A stretch of DNA of 64,000 nucleotides from Clostridiales bacterium (GCA_015055965.1 SVHG01000003.1:1-64000); one strand, 5' to 3'; positions 33,544 through 42,457 are shown, counted from the first letter of the stretch. Numbers and translations: made by a program. Notes: generated by a model from the sequence alone, not told the origin.

Positions 33544-33569
33544 ACTTTTGAAAAAGTTAGTGATATAAT
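33541..33569 (+). promoter_or_regulatory. Promoter of the radical-SAM DNA-metabolism operon
   Basis: -35 TTGACT (33541-33546) and -10 TATAAT (33564-33569) with 17-bp spacing. Confidence 0.8.
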
Positions 33570-33598
33570 ACAATCATCAACCGTAAGGGGGCGTAAAT

Positions 33599-34849
33599 AT
33601 GGATGCAAGGAAATTGCAAATTCTAACAGAAAGTGCTAAATACGACGTGTCCTGCTCTTCCTCCGGTTCTTCAAGAAAGAACACTCGAGGCGGCTTGGGT
33701 AACGCAAGCATTTCGGGCATTTGCCACTCTTTTACAGAAGACGGTAGATGTATTTCACTTTTAAAAATACTTCTAACAAACGACTGCTCTTACGACTGTC
33801 AGTACTGCGTAAATCGTCATTCAAACGACGTACCCAGAGCAATTGCCACCCCTGATGAAATTTGTGATTTAGTGCTTAACTTTTACAAGCGCAATTATAT
33901 TGAAGGCTTGTTTTTATCATCAGCCATCTATAAATCACCTGATTACACCATGGAATTATTGCTTGAGGTCGTTGTAAAGCTTCGCAAGACTTACAAGTTT
34001 AACGGTTATATTCATCTAAAAGGTATACCTAACGCAGATTATTCTCTTATACAGCAAGCTGGAAATTTAGTTGATAGAATGAGCTTTAATATAGAATTAC
34101 CATCTGAAAAAAGCTTAAAACTCTTAGCTCCACAAAAAAGTAAAAGCTCAATTCTTTTGCCTATGAAAAGCGTAGCTTTAGAATATCTTGAAAACAAAAG
34201 AGAAAAAAAACACAGTTTCCTACCTGCCGGTCAAACTACCCAAATGATTATTGGGGCCTCCCCTGAATCCGATGGGCAAATAGTAAGGCTATCTCAAGCA
34301 CTTTACAAAAATTATAAGTTAAAGCGCGTTTATTATTCATCATACATCCCGGCAAATCAAAACAGCAAGCTTTTACCAAGCACGCCCGTTGGACTACTGC
34401 GCGAACACAGATTATATCAAGCAGATTGGTTAATGAGATTCTACGGCTTTAGCGCTGAAGAGATAATTGATGAAAACCACAATTTACCAACCGAATACGA
34501 TCCAAAATGTGCTTGGGCTCTACGAAATATGGGATTTTTCCCTATAGAAATTAACACCGCCCCACCCGAAGCTCTAGTACGAGTCCCGGGAATTGGGTTT
34601 AAAGGCGCAAGTAAAATCGTTATGGCGCGTCGATTTGGTAAATTAACCTTTGAGGATTTACAAAAAATGAGAATAGTTTTAAAACGCGCTATTCATTTTA
34701 TAACGGTTAACGGGAAATTCTTCGGGAAAGAGCGCTTAAATCTTATTGAGTCCGATTTAACTTTAATTAATACGTTAGATAACTGCGAGCAGTTAAATTT
34801 ATTTTCACATCCAGAGCTAAAACTAAGCGTTTTAACTGGAGAAATTTAG
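33599..34849 (+). CDS. Putative DNA modification/repair radical SAM protein (TIGR03916 type)
   Basis: The 416-residue protein has a radical-SAM cluster motif at about residues 62-69 (CSYDCQYC, CxxxCxxC) and a C-terminal helix-hairpin-helix (PPEALVRVPGIGFKGASKIV, about residues 320-345) as in DNA-binding proteins. The NCBI family name for this architecture is 'putative DNA modification/repair radical SAM protein'. It is co-transcribed with a DUF4130 protein, as usual for the family. The reaction is unknown. Two LexA boxes overlap its promoter, so SOS induction is expected. Start ATG follows GGGGGCG. Confidence 0.88.
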   Translation: MDARKLQILTESAKYDVSCSSSGSSRKNTRGGLGNASISGICHSFTEDGRCISLLKILLTNDCSYDCQYCVNRHSNDVPRAIATPDEICDLVLNFYKRNYIEGLFLSSAIYKSPDYTMELLLEVVVKLRKTYKFNGYIHLKGIPNADYSLIQQAGNLVDRMSFNIELPSEKSLKLLAPQKSKSSILLPMKSVALEYLENKREKKHSFLPAGQTTQMIIGASPESDGQIVRLSQALYKNYKLKRVYYSSYIPANQNSKLLPSTPVGLLREHRLYQADWLMRFYGFSAEEIIDENHNLPTEYDPKCAWALRNMGFFPIEINTAPPEALVRVPGIGFKGASKIVMARRFGKLTFEDLQKMRIVLKRAIHFITVNGKFFGKERLNLIESDLTLINTLDNCEQLNLFSHPELKLSVLTGEI

Positions 34850-34858
34850 GAGGTTATT

Positions 34859-35602
34859 ATGTTAGTTTACAAATATGACGGAACTATTGACGGTATTTTT
34901 TCTTGCGTTTTTACTGCTTTTACAAAAAAGGAAAAGCCTGATTTAATTACCGCGCGTGAAGATATACAATTAGCCATAGACGGTCAACTTCGCTTTGTTC
35001 AAACTAATTATGAAAACAATAAGCGTATTATTACCGCTCTTTATCGCTATATAGGCATAAATGCCCTTTCTGATATTCGCTACGCCTTTAGGCTTGGTGA
35101 TGATTCAAAATCAAGCGTAATCTTTAACTACATTTATAGAACCTTTGAATATCGCAAAAATATTTCTACAAAATTCTCTGAAGAAACCGTTTTAGCCTTT
35201 TACGATACCGTAAAGAAAATTGCAAACGAAGTGCACAGAATGAAAGGGTTTGTTAGATTTAGCGAATCAGCCCAAGGCTTTTTCTATGCTCATATCGAAC
35301 CCGATAACGATATTGCCGATTTACTGCTTCCCCATTTTATGATGCGCTTTAAAGGAATACCTTTTATTATTCACGACGTAAGAAGAAATCTTTTAGCCAT
35401 GTACGACGGAAAGGAAAGCAAAACTATAAACTCCAATCAAACCATTTACGTTCAACTAAGTGCGGAAGAAGAATCATTCCAAAAGCTATGGCAAACCTAT
35501 TATACCTCAATTAATATAAAAGAACGCAAAAACGTTAAGCTTATGAATACCTTTTTACCTATACGCTATAGAGAGCATTTGGTAGAAAAAATTGCAAATT
35601 AA
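34859..35602 (+). CDS. Probable DNA metabolism protein (TIGR03915 / DUF4130)
   Basis: This 247-residue protein begins YKYDGTIDGIFSCVFTAF and contains EVHRMKGFVRF, HIEPDNDIADLLLPHFMMRF and IIHDVRRNLLAMYDG, all typical of the DUF4130 family. The family partners a radical-SAM protein; DUF4130 is also fused to uracil-DNA glycosylases in other bacteria. It lies 9 bp after the radical-SAM gene with AGGAGG. The biochemical role is not known; DNA damage processing is inferred from partners and SOS boxes. Confidence 0.88.
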   Translation: MLVYKYDGTIDGIFSCVFTAFTKKEKPDLITAREDIQLAIDGQLRFVQTNYENNKRIITALYRYIGINALSDIRYAFRLGDDSKSSVIFNYIYRTFEYRKNISTKFSEETVLAFYDTVKKIANEVHRMKGFVRFSESAQGFFYAHIEPDNDIADLLLPHFMMRFKGIPFIIHDVRRNLLAMYDGKESKTINSNQTIYVQLSAEEESFQKLWQTYYTSINIKERKNVKLMNTFLPIRYREHLVEKIAN

Positions 35603-35715
35603 ACTTTTATGTAAAACATAAAACCATTTAAAATTTGGCATTTTATCTTGTTTTTTAAGAAAGATTATAATTTAATTCGTTTTAAATTTGACTTAGTTGT
35701 TCTATAAAAAATATA

Positions 35716-35764
35716 AGAAATCCCCTATTGGTATTCTTTTAATTCCATTAGGGGATTTCTTTTT
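35716..35764 (+). terminator. Terminator of the radical-SAM operon
   Basis: AGAAATCCCCTATTGG pairs with CCATTAGGGGATTTCT (one mismatch), followed by TTTT. Confidence 0.85.
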
Positions 35765-35834
35765 AATACTACTTTTTTCTGCTATTTTTTACTTGGATAA
35801 AGTTAACTCACCTACTGAATTCACAGTTTTTTAT

Positions 35835-36143
35835 TTAAAACTTCATGTTGTGAATTTCTTTCCAATCACTTAAATCATTATAAAACTCATGAAAAATTTT
35901 ATTAAATTCTTTTTCATTAACAAATGAATAATTTATATTTTCATCATATTCAAAATCGTTATCATCAATATATCTTATTTCCCATTCTTGGGTATTATGG
36001 TCTTTTATAATCACTCTATAAACAGCCGAACCGTAATTCCAATTACAATGATCAAAGCAAAGAATACGATCAATCCCGTCCGTTAAGCCACCACGAAAGG
36101 CAAAAAAATCAGGCTTCGTATAAAGCTCGATAAAGAAAAAAGC
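35835..36143 (-). pseudogene. 5'-truncated ORF of unknown function
   Basis: An open frame of 102 codons without a usable start codon reads FIELYTKPDFFAFRGG, CFDHCNWNYGSAVYRVII and ends LSDWKEIHNMKF. A TAG lies directly upstream in frame at 36144-36146. An ATG in another frame just upstream (MNKNRLF) suggests a frameshift in an A/T run, or the 5' part has been lost. I do not recognise the family. The length of uninterrupted sequence suggests recent decay. Confidence 0.5.
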
Positions 36144-36176
36144 CTATTTTTATTCATTAATTGTGCATTTAGAGAA

Positions 36177-36208
36177 AAAGAACATTGTTCCTTTGCATAA
36201 AGAACATT
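36177..36208 (+). promoter_or_regulatory. Direct-repeat operator candidate of the XRE gene
   Basis: AAAGAACATT occurs at 36177-36186 and 36199-36208, 22 bp apart. The first copy is part of the palindrome GAACATTGTTC. They lie just upstream of the -35 box. Confidence 0.5.
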
Positions 36209-36214
36209 ATTTTA

Positions 36215-36243
36215 TTGAATTTTAGTGGTATTTATGCTATAAT
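36215..36243 (+). promoter_or_regulatory. Promoter of the XRE-type gene
   Basis: -35 TTGAAT (36215-36220) and -10 TATAAT (36238-36243), 17-bp spacer. Confidence 0.7.
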
Positions 36244-36279
36244 GACGTTGAAATTTAATTGAAAAATGAGGTAACTATT

Positions 36280-36939
36280 ATGTTAGCTGATAAATTAAGT
36301 AACTTGCGAAAATCACACGGATTAACGCAAGAAGAGCTTGCTTCAGAGTTGTTTATTTCCCGTTCTATGATAGCAAAATACGAAACAGGAAAAGCATATC
36401 CGACAAATGAAATTTTACAGAAAATCGCGGATTATTTTGAAATATCCATTGATGAATTAGTACAGAGAGAAGAGCTTATCGATGAGCATTCAAAGACACT
36501 TGAAGATAATATAGTCAAGAATCAAAAACTTGTAACGGTCGTCGCTATTATTGGAATTTTAATTCTTTGCATTGTTGCAGTATTTTCCGTTATTGAAATT
36601 GATACAACAGAATATGTAACTGATTATGCTCAAATTGAATGGGATGGTTATTCCGCGTGGAATCTAAATTATTACGAGGAAAGTAATCCTGACATTTGGC
36701 AAAGAAGAGCTCGCCTGCATTTATCTGAATGGGATATTTACGAAAACAGTAGAACAAGTGCACAGTTTACTATTGAAGGGGAAGATTGGTTTGTTCAATT
36801 CAATAAATACAATGTTTCCGAAGATTATCGGGAACTTAAAACTGTTACTCTTTATTATCGCGTTACTGTAAGGAAAAACTTACTTGGAATGGTGCAAAGT
36901 AAAGCTTATTATCTTGAAAGAGTGGATTTCCATTTATAG
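36280..36939 (+). CDS. XRE-family helix-turn-helix protein with membrane anchor
   Basis: The 219-residue protein has an N-terminal XRE HTH (residues about 3-60; LTQEELASELFISRSMIAKYETGKAYPT, cited in part as SRSMIAKYETGKAYP), a single membrane helix near residues 90-112 (VTVVAIIGILILCIVAVFSV) and an extracytoplasmic C-terminal domain of about 105 residues that I do not recognise. Such proteins may pass an outside signal to the DNA or be transcription factors released by proteolysis. ATG 36280 has GAGG at 8 nt; the earlier frame start is in the leader. Codon context differs from the neighbours. Confidence 0.8.
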   Translation: MLADKLSNLRKSHGLTQEELASELFISRSMIAKYETGKAYPTNEILQKIADYFEISIDELVQREELIDEHSKTLEDNIVKNQKLVTVVAIIGILILCIVAVFSVIEIDTTEYVTDYAQIEWDGYSAWNLNYYEESNPDIWQRRARLHLSEWDIYENSRTSAQFTIEGEDWFVQFNKYNVSEDYRELKTVTLYYRVTVRKNLLGMVQSKAYYLERVDFHL

Positions 36940-36956
36940 TGAAAAACAAACAAAAA

Positions 36957-36989
36957 AGCCCGTAACTCCTTATATAGAAGCTACGGGCT
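36957..36989. terminator. Terminator hairpin between XRE gene and tRNA-Ser
   Basis: AGCCCGTA and TACGGGCT form an 8-bp stem. The T run is strong on the minus strand (CTTTTTT) and weak on the plus strand, so it probably serves both sides. Confidence 0.65.
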
Positions 36990-37042
36990 ATATTGATTAT
37001 TTTAAGTGAATTGTGATGCCGAAATACTACGTATTAAAAAAC

Positions 37043-37074
37043 AAAACGAACTCCGATTTCTCAAAGTTCGTTTT
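37043..37074 (-). terminator. Terminator of the tRNA-Ser gene
   Basis: AAAACGAACT and AGTTCGTTTT pair 10 bp downstream of the tRNA on the minus strand, followed by a T-rich tail. Confidence 0.7.
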
Positions 37075-37083
37075 ATTTCCTTT

Positions 37084-37174
37084 TGGCGGAGAGAGTGGGA
37101 TTCGAACCCACGCGTGCGTAAACGCACAAACTGATTTCGAATCAGCCCCGTTATGACCACTTCGATATCCCTCC
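37084..37174 (-). tRNA. tRNA-Ser, anticodon CGA
   Basis: The minus strand folds into a class II cloverleaf: acceptor GGAGGGA against TCTCTCC, anticodon loop TTCGAAA with CGA at positions 34-36, long variable arm GTGCG-TTTA-CGCAC, T arm GTGGG-TTCGAAT-CCCAC and an encoded CCA end. CGA reads UCG serine codons. Confidence 0.97.
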
Positions 37175-37185
37175 ATATGCTATAC

Positions 37186-37214
37186 ATTATAGCACAAATT
37201 AATTTATTTGTTAA
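37186..37214 (-). promoter_or_regulatory. Promoter of tRNA-Ser
   Basis: Minus-strand -35 TTAACA (37209-37214) and -10 TATAAT (37186-37191), 17-bp spacer, 12 bp upstream of the tRNA. Confidence 0.7.
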
Positions 37215-37233
37215 CTAAAATAAGTTTAAAAAA

Positions 37234-37653
37234 CTAATTACCAATTACGTTTTTCTTCGTAAATGCAAAGGGAAATAAATCTTCAAAGGTTAAAATTGTG
37301 AAATCGTTTACTGATTTTGCCAGTATTATTTCAAAACTCAAGGGATTGCAAAATTCTTGAATAACCTGGCGACATACACCGCTTGGCGGACAAAAATCCA
37401 AGGTTTCAACGTCATCCGGGCCACCAACTATTGCTATTGCCACAAAATTCTTATATCCGGAAGTTATTGCATTAATGAAAGCAGAATGACCAGCGCAAAC
37501 TGACGGCGAAAAGGATGCTATTTCTATATTACACCCGGTAAACACTTCCCCATCCGCAGTTAATAACGCTGCCCCTGACTTAAAACCTGAATATGGCGCG
37601 TATGCGCTTTCGCGAGCCTCAAAAGCAATTTCTACAAGCTGTTTATAATCCAT
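37234..37653 (-). CDS. Cytidine deaminase homologue, probably inactive
   Basis: The 139-residue protein aligns along its length with tetrameric cytidine deaminases (AYAPYSGFKSGAALL, GCNIE, CRQVIQEFC). The zinc-proton-shuttle motif CAERTA is CAGHSA here, so the catalytic Glu is Gly. The second motif PCGAC is PSGVC, so one zinc Cys is Ser; another Cys lies three residues earlier (FCPPSG). The substrate-binding NxE is kept. It is therefore likely a pseudoenzyme or has a new role. It is followed by no other nucleotide gene. Confidence 0.85.
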   Translation of the reverse strand: MDYKQLVEIAFEARESAYAPYSGFKSGAALLTADGEVFTGCNIEIASFSPSVCAGHSAFINAITSGYKNFVAIAIVGGPDDVETLDFCPPSGVCRQVIQEFCNPLSFEIILAKSVNDFTILTFEDLFPFAFTKKNVIGN

Positions 37654-37711
37654 AATTTACCTAAAAAATAAAGCATAATCTTACATGAAATAAAATTATG
37701 CTTTAACTTAA

Positions 37712-38179
37712 TTATTTTTTCTTTCTATACATATATCTTAATTCAAGCATTCCGTTTTTTAACGTTCTTTGTTCGCCGGTAAACTCAAAACCGTACTTTT
37801 CAAAGAAGCTAAGACCGATTTCATTACATGATAAAACGGTTAAATAAACACGGTTAATGCTTGTCATTTGTTTAATACCAAACTCTAAAAGCTTAGTGCC
37901 TAAGCCATTTTTTTGCTTTTCAGGCGCAATATACAAATGAGCAATTTCACAACGTAATTTATCAATAGTAACTAAACCATTAACGGTATTTTTATCGTAT
38001 GCGATAAAAGTAATTCTATCCGTAGTATTATCTTTCTTTAAAATATTAATGAAACGATCTACGTTATAAAGACTAAGCTGATCTTCAGAAAAGCATGCTG
38101 AGTGCGAAGAAAGCCAACTGTTATAGTAGCATTCTGCTGCATCTGCCATATTCTTTTCATTCATTTCAACGATATACAT
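37712..38179 (-). CDS. GNAT family N-acetyltransferase
   Basis: This 155-residue protein shows the GNAT fold: motif A LYIAPEKQKNGLGTKLLEFG with the acetyl-CoA pyrophosphate loop, and the C-terminal NEIGLSFFEKYGFEFTGE strand-helix. The substrate is not readable. The ATG at 38179 has GGAG at 8-nt spacing; a TTG lies one codon upstream. Confidence 0.88.
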   Translation of the reverse strand: MYIVEMNEKNMADAAECYYNSWLSSHSACFSEDQLSLYNVDRFINILKKDNTTDRITFIAYDKNTVNGLVTIDKLRCEIAHLYIAPEKQKNGLGTKLLEFGIKQMTSINRVYLTVLSCNEIGLSFFEKYGFEFTGEQRTLKNGMLELRYMYRKKK

Positions 38180-38284
38180 CAATTTTTCTCCGAAATTTAT
38201 AATTTATTGTAGTTATTATAACAATTTTTTTAATTATTGTCAACCTTTTATTAACGATAAAATCACGGGTTTTAATAAATATTA

Positions 38285-40297
38285 TTAGTTTAGCGATACG
38301 TTACAAAGCGATTCATATTTTTCCATAGCATATTTTCTAATACTAGTATCAAATAACGGCTGAGCCATTACTTCATCAGAAATCTTTTTCGCTAAAAATA
38401 TCGCTTCACTACCGTAACGCAAACCGCCCAATTCGGTAGTAGTTCTACCACTTTGCTTCGTACCTATAAAATCACCGCTACCGCGCATTCTAAAATCTGC
38501 CTCAGAAAGCTTAAACCCGTCGTCGGTTTTACATAATATCTTTAAACGCTCAACACCCTCTGCCGTGCTATCACCCGCAATTAAAAAGCAATAGCTTTGC
38601 AAATCACTTCTACCAACGCGCCCTCTTAACTGATGTAGCTGTGAAAGTCCAAAGCGATCTGCATTATGAATAACCATAACGGTTGCATTTGGTACGTCTA
38701 CACCAACTTCAATAACCGTTGTTGAAACGAGCACGTTACAATCCCCGTCTTTAAAATCACGCATAATTTCTTGTTTTTCTTTATCTTTCATGCGCCCGTG
38801 TAAAAGACGAATTTTTAAATGCGGAAGCTGAACGGTCAAGTCGTTAAATAAGTCGGTAACACTCATAACCTCGCCTTCTAAATCACCTTCGATTTTAGGC
38901 GCAACAAAGTAAATTTTATTACCCTTTTGAGCCTCTTTAGATATAAACTTTAGCATATCTGCATATTTAGACTGAGGAACTAAATTCGTCCCAACCTTTG
39001 CGCGAGCTAAAGGCTTATCAGCAATAGTAGTAATATCTAAATCGCCGTAAAAAATTAAAGAAAGCGTTCTTGGTATAGGCGTTGCGCTCATTACCAATAA
39101 ATCAGGTTGATTGCCTTTTGCAATTAACGCGCTTCGTTGAGCTACGCCAAAACGGTGCTGTTCATCACATACGCAAAGAGCAAGATTTTTAAATTCAACG
39201 TCTTTTTGAATGATTGCATGCGTTCCAACCAATAAATCAATTTCACCGCATTCTAAACGCTTTTTGATTTGATTTTTTTCTTTTACACTTAATGAGCCAG
39301 ATAAAAATTCTACTCTAAAATCCGCAAAATATTTCTTACAAAGCTTAAAATTTTGTTCAGCTAATACTTCCGTAGGCGCAAGCATTGCACCTTGATAACC
39401 AGATTTTAACGCAATAAATAGCGCGCAAAGCGCAACCGCAGTCTTTCCGCAGCCAACGTCGCCCTGCATTAGTCTGTTCATTACAGTCGGTGAATTCATA
39501 TCTGTAAAGATTTCGTTAACAGCACTTTTTTGACCTTGAGTAAATTCAAAGCCAAAGGAATTTGCAAATTCTTTAAGCTCGTTAGCCTTACAAGTGTATT
39601 TTTGGGTTCTATATTGCTGTTTATCGCCTTTTATCAGTTTTAAAGCTGAAATTAATAGAAAATACTCTTCTGTTGCAATTCTATCTGAAGCTACGTCTTT
39701 ATTTTCAAAGCTAGTGGGATTATGAACTTCAATATAAGCTTGCTTTAAAGACATTAAATTATATTTTTTAATTAAATTTTCAGGTATAACCGATTTAATA
39801 TTTACTTTTGAAATGGCGTCATTAATTATTTTTTGAAAGCTTTTTTGAAAAAGACTGGGTGTTAAGGTATAAACGGGTAAAATCCCTTTTAAATAATCGT
39901 TTTTTTCAGCAAGCTCAAAGCTAGGATTAAGCATGCTAATTTGTCCCATTTTCTTTTGAACTCTACCGTAAAATAAATACTCAGCGCCCTGTTCTAATTT
40001 TTGCGCTACGTAAGGTTGATTAAACCAAATCGCAGTAAAAATCTCACCATCCTGCTCGCATAAAGCTTTAATAAACCTAACCTTTCTTGCGGACGTAAAC
40101 GTCTGCGGTACAGATAAAAGCTTTGCCTTTGTAAACGCAAACTCGTTAGGATATGCAAATTTTAGGGGCATAACCCTAGTTAAGTCCAAATAATTGCGTG
40201 GAAAATGTCGAATTAACTCTTCAGCATTCGTTATTCCAATATTATTTAATTCTTTAATTCGCTTATCACTTAAGCCCTTTACGTATTTTAATTCCAT
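38285..40297 (-). CDS. recG: ATP-dependent DNA helicase RecG
   Basis: RecG remodels stalled forks and branch-migrates Holliday junctions. The 670-residue protein has an N-terminal wedge domain (YKGLSDKRIKEL-like start, VKGLSDKRIKELNNIG), helicase motifs GDVGCGKT (Walker A), DEQHRFG (DExH), SATPIPRTL, and QLRGRVGRSDLQSYC. It follows fakA in the order found in many Bacillota but has its own unit behind a terminator. Confidence 0.96.
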   Translation of the reverse strand: MELKYVKGLSDKRIKELNNIGITNAEELIRHFPRNYLDLTRVMPLKFAYPNEFAFTKAKLLSVPQTFTSARKVRFIKALCEQDGEIFTAIWFNQPYVAQKLEQGAEYLFYGRVQKKMGQISMLNPSFELAEKNDYLKGILPVYTLTPSLFQKSFQKIINDAISKVNIKSVIPENLIKKYNLMSLKQAYIEVHNPTSFENKDVASDRIATEEYFLLISALKLIKGDKQQYRTQKYTCKANELKEFANSFGFEFTQGQKSAVNEIFTDMNSPTVMNRLMQGDVGCGKTAVALCALFIALKSGYQGAMLAPTEVLAEQNFKLCKKYFADFRVEFLSGSLSVKEKNQIKKRLECGEIDLLVGTHAIIQKDVEFKNLALCVCDEQHRFGVAQRSALIAKGNQPDLLVMSATPIPRTLSLIFYGDLDITTIADKPLARAKVGTNLVPQSKYADMLKFISKEAQKGNKIYFVAPKIEGDLEGEVMSVTDLFNDLTVQLPHLKIRLLHGRMKDKEKQEIMRDFKDGDCNVLVSTTVIEVGVDVPNATVMVIHNADRFGLSQLHQLRGRVGRSDLQSYCFLIAGDSTAEGVERLKILCKTDDGFKLSEADFRMRGSGDFIGTKQSGRTTTELGGLRYGSEAIFLAKKISDEVMAQPLFDTSIRKYAMEKYESLCNVSLN

Positions 40298-40310
40298 AAT
40301 ATTATTAACA

Positions 40311-40335
40311 AAAATGCGCCGCTTATGCGACGCAT
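40311..40335 (-). terminator. Terminator between the fakA-like gene and recG
   Basis: AATGCGTCGC-ATAA-GCGGCGCATT followed by TTT on the minus strand, after the fakA-like stop. Confidence 0.7.
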
Positions 40336-40341
40336 TAAAAA

Positions 40342-41979
40342 TTATTCAAGTGAAACTATGTAATAGTAAATATCTTGCCCGCCGTAATAAATCTCTACGT
40401 CGCATTCGGGATATTTTGCAGCAAGCTTTTCTTGTAGTTTTTCAGCTTCTTGCTCGCTAACCTCTTTTCCGTAGTAAAGATTGATTAATGCATGAGCGCT
40501 ATCCTTCATTTTTTCAACCAGCTTAAGGGTTGCATCTTCAACAGAGTTTGACTTAGCAAGGATCTTTTTACTGTTTAAACCAATAATATCACCCTTCTTA
40601 AGGCTAAATCCATCAATTTTTGTAGTTCTAGAAGCATACGTTACTTGACCGGTGCTTACGTTTTCGATTTCGTGAAGCATGGTAAGAAGATTTTCTTCTG
40701 CGCTAACTTCAGGATTAAACGCTAAGGCAGCTGCAAAGCCTTGAGGAACGTTCTTAGTGGGAACAACGTGAATTTTTTTGCCTTCCACTAAGAATTTTGC
40801 CTGTTCTGCTGCAAGAATAATATTGCTATTATTGGGGAAAACAAAGATGTTTTCAGCGTTAATTTTAACTACTGCATCCGCAATATCACTTGCGCTAGGA
40901 TTCATCGTCTGACCGCCTTCAATAATACGGTCCACCATTAATTCCTTGAATATTTCTGCAAGACCATCACCTTGAGAAACAGCTAACATACCCATTTCTT
41001 TCTTTTCAGCTTCATATTTTGCAATAAGCTGACGGTTTTGCTCAAGCATATTTTCAATTTTAACACGATCAAGCTCACCAAGCGTTAACGCTTTAGAAAG
41101 CGCTTGACCGGGATTATTGGTATGAACGTGAACCTTAACAAATTCTAAATCGCCAACAACCACAACGCTATCGCCAATAGTCATTAGATATTCACGAAGT
41201 CTATCAATATCCGCTAAAGTAGTTCTATGTTTTAAATTTATGATAAAGAATTCAGTACAGTAACCAAATTCAATTTCACCTAAATTAAGAATATCAATTT
41301 CGGTGGGAACAGCTTCTTCCGCTTTAACAGTAGTAGCCTCTTCGGGTTCTTCTTCAACCTCAACAGTTTCACCGATTAAGCCCTTGTACATACCCTTATA
41401 AACGGTAAGTAATCCCATACCGCCGGAGTCAACAACGCCAGCCTTCTTTAAAACCGGTAATAGCTCAGGCGTCATAGCTAAAGCTTCTTCACCACGAGCA
41501 ATAATTTCTTTAAAGAAAACTTCAAAATCGCGATGTCTTTGAGCGGTTTGAGCGCATTCAGAAATCATTCTTGAAACGGTAAGCATAGTACCTTCCTTGG
41601 GTTTACTCACCGCTGCATAAGCAATTTCGGTTGCTTTTTTTAGCGCTTTTGCAAATAATTTAGTATCTACTTCCTCATTTTCCTTTAAAACAGAGCAAAT
41701 ACCGCGAAATACCTGAGATAAAATTACGCCTGAATTACCTCTTGCTCCACGAAGAGCGCCACGAGAAATCGCGTCAGTAATAAGGCTCATTCTATTTGAA
41801 TTGCATAGCTTTAATTCTTTAACGGCTGATTGCATCGTTAAAGACATATTAGTACCCGTATCACCATCTGGAACGGGGAAAACGTTTAATGCGTCAATTT
41901 TTGTTCTATTGGCTTCTAGCAATTTGCCAGCCGTTATAACCATTTTGGTTAACGTTGCGCCGTTTATATTTTTTTGCAT
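40342..41979 (-). CDS. fakA: DAK2 (DhaL) domain protein, fatty acid kinase FakA-like
   Basis: The 545-residue protein starts with a DhaL-type ATP-binding domain (DALNVFPVPDGDTGTNMSLTM, residues about 30-50) and continues with a FakA middle and C-terminal domain. FakA phosphorylates exogenous fatty acids bound to FakB for phospholipid synthesis. Neighbours asp23 and recG match the standard yloV-type locus. A Glu-rich linker lies near residues 205-225. The partner FakB is not in the window. Confidence 0.9.
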   Translation of the reverse strand: MQKNINGATLTKMVITAGKLLEANRTKIDALNVFPVPDGDTGTNMSLTMQSAVKELKLCNSNRMSLITDAISRGALRGARGNSGVILSQVFRGICSVLKENEEVDTKLFAKALKKATEIAYAAVSKPKEGTMLTVSRMISECAQTAQRHRDFEVFFKEIIARGEEALAMTPELLPVLKKAGVVDSGGMGLLTVYKGMYKGLIGETVEVEEEPEEATTVKAEEAVPTEIDILNLGEIEFGYCTEFFIINLKHRTTLADIDRLREYLMTIGDSVVVVGDLEFVKVHVHTNNPGQALSKALTLGELDRVKIENMLEQNRQLIAKYEAEKKEMGMLAVSQGDGLAEIFKELMVDRIIEGGQTMNPSASDIADAVVKINAENIFVFPNNSNIILAAEQAKFLVEGKKIHVVPTKNVPQGFAAALAFNPEVSAEENLLTMLHEIENVSTGQVTYASRTTKIDGFSLKKGDIIGLNSKKILAKSNSVEDATLKLVEKMKDSAHALINLYYGKEVSEQEAEKLQEKLAAKYPECDVEIYYGGQDIYYYIVSLE

Positions 41980-42082
41980 ATTAAAAAGATTTCTCCTAAT
42001 TTCCTGTTAGCTACAAGAAGTGCTGTAAACTTGATTAATAATTCTAGTTTTTTAGATAAGTATATTACATATGGAGATAAGA

Positions 42083-42430
42083 TTATAGCTTAACTCCAAC
42101 GATATTTACGTTAACAGTATCAACCAACATTCCCGTAAATTTTTCTACTTTATAATTCACCGCTTGCTTTAAGCTTTCTGCAACTGCAGAAATTGAAACA
42201 CCAAACTTGATAGTCACGTATAAATCAATGTGAATTCTATCGCCTTCAGTTGAAACTTTAACTCCGTGAGTTCCACCCTTTTTAAATAATCCGGAAAGGC
42301 TGTCCGTAAAACGTTTATTAACCAATTCAACAATTCCATAGCATTCAAGAGCTGCATGTTCTGCTACTCTAGCAATAGCTTCATCTGAAATTGAAATTTT
42401 GCCGTAAATATTATTTGTATTAACTGACAT
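42083..42430 (-). CDS. Asp23/Gls24 family envelope stress protein
   Basis: This 115-residue protein belongs to the Asp23/DUF322 family: ISDEAIARVAEHAALECYGIV and VDLYVTIKFGVSISAVAESL-type segments (here IDLYVTIKFGVSISAVAE). In staphylococci Asp23 is membrane-associated and linked to cell-wall stress. It precedes the fakA-like gene, a conserved pair, and is divergent from rpmB. Confidence 0.92.
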   Translation of the reverse strand: MSVNTNNIYGKISISDEAIARVAEHAALECYGIVELVNKRFTDSLSGLFKKGGTHGVKVSTEGDRIHIDLYVTIKFGVSISAVAESLKQAVNYKVEKFTGMLVDTVNVNIVGVKL

Positions 42431-42457
42431 AGTCCTACTCCTTTGATTACTCTCATT

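Noticed and set aside
37002-37187. A 61-codon open frame over the tRNA-Ser gene
   Set aside because: It overlaps the cloverleaf on the same strand and has no protein-like features or ribosome site.
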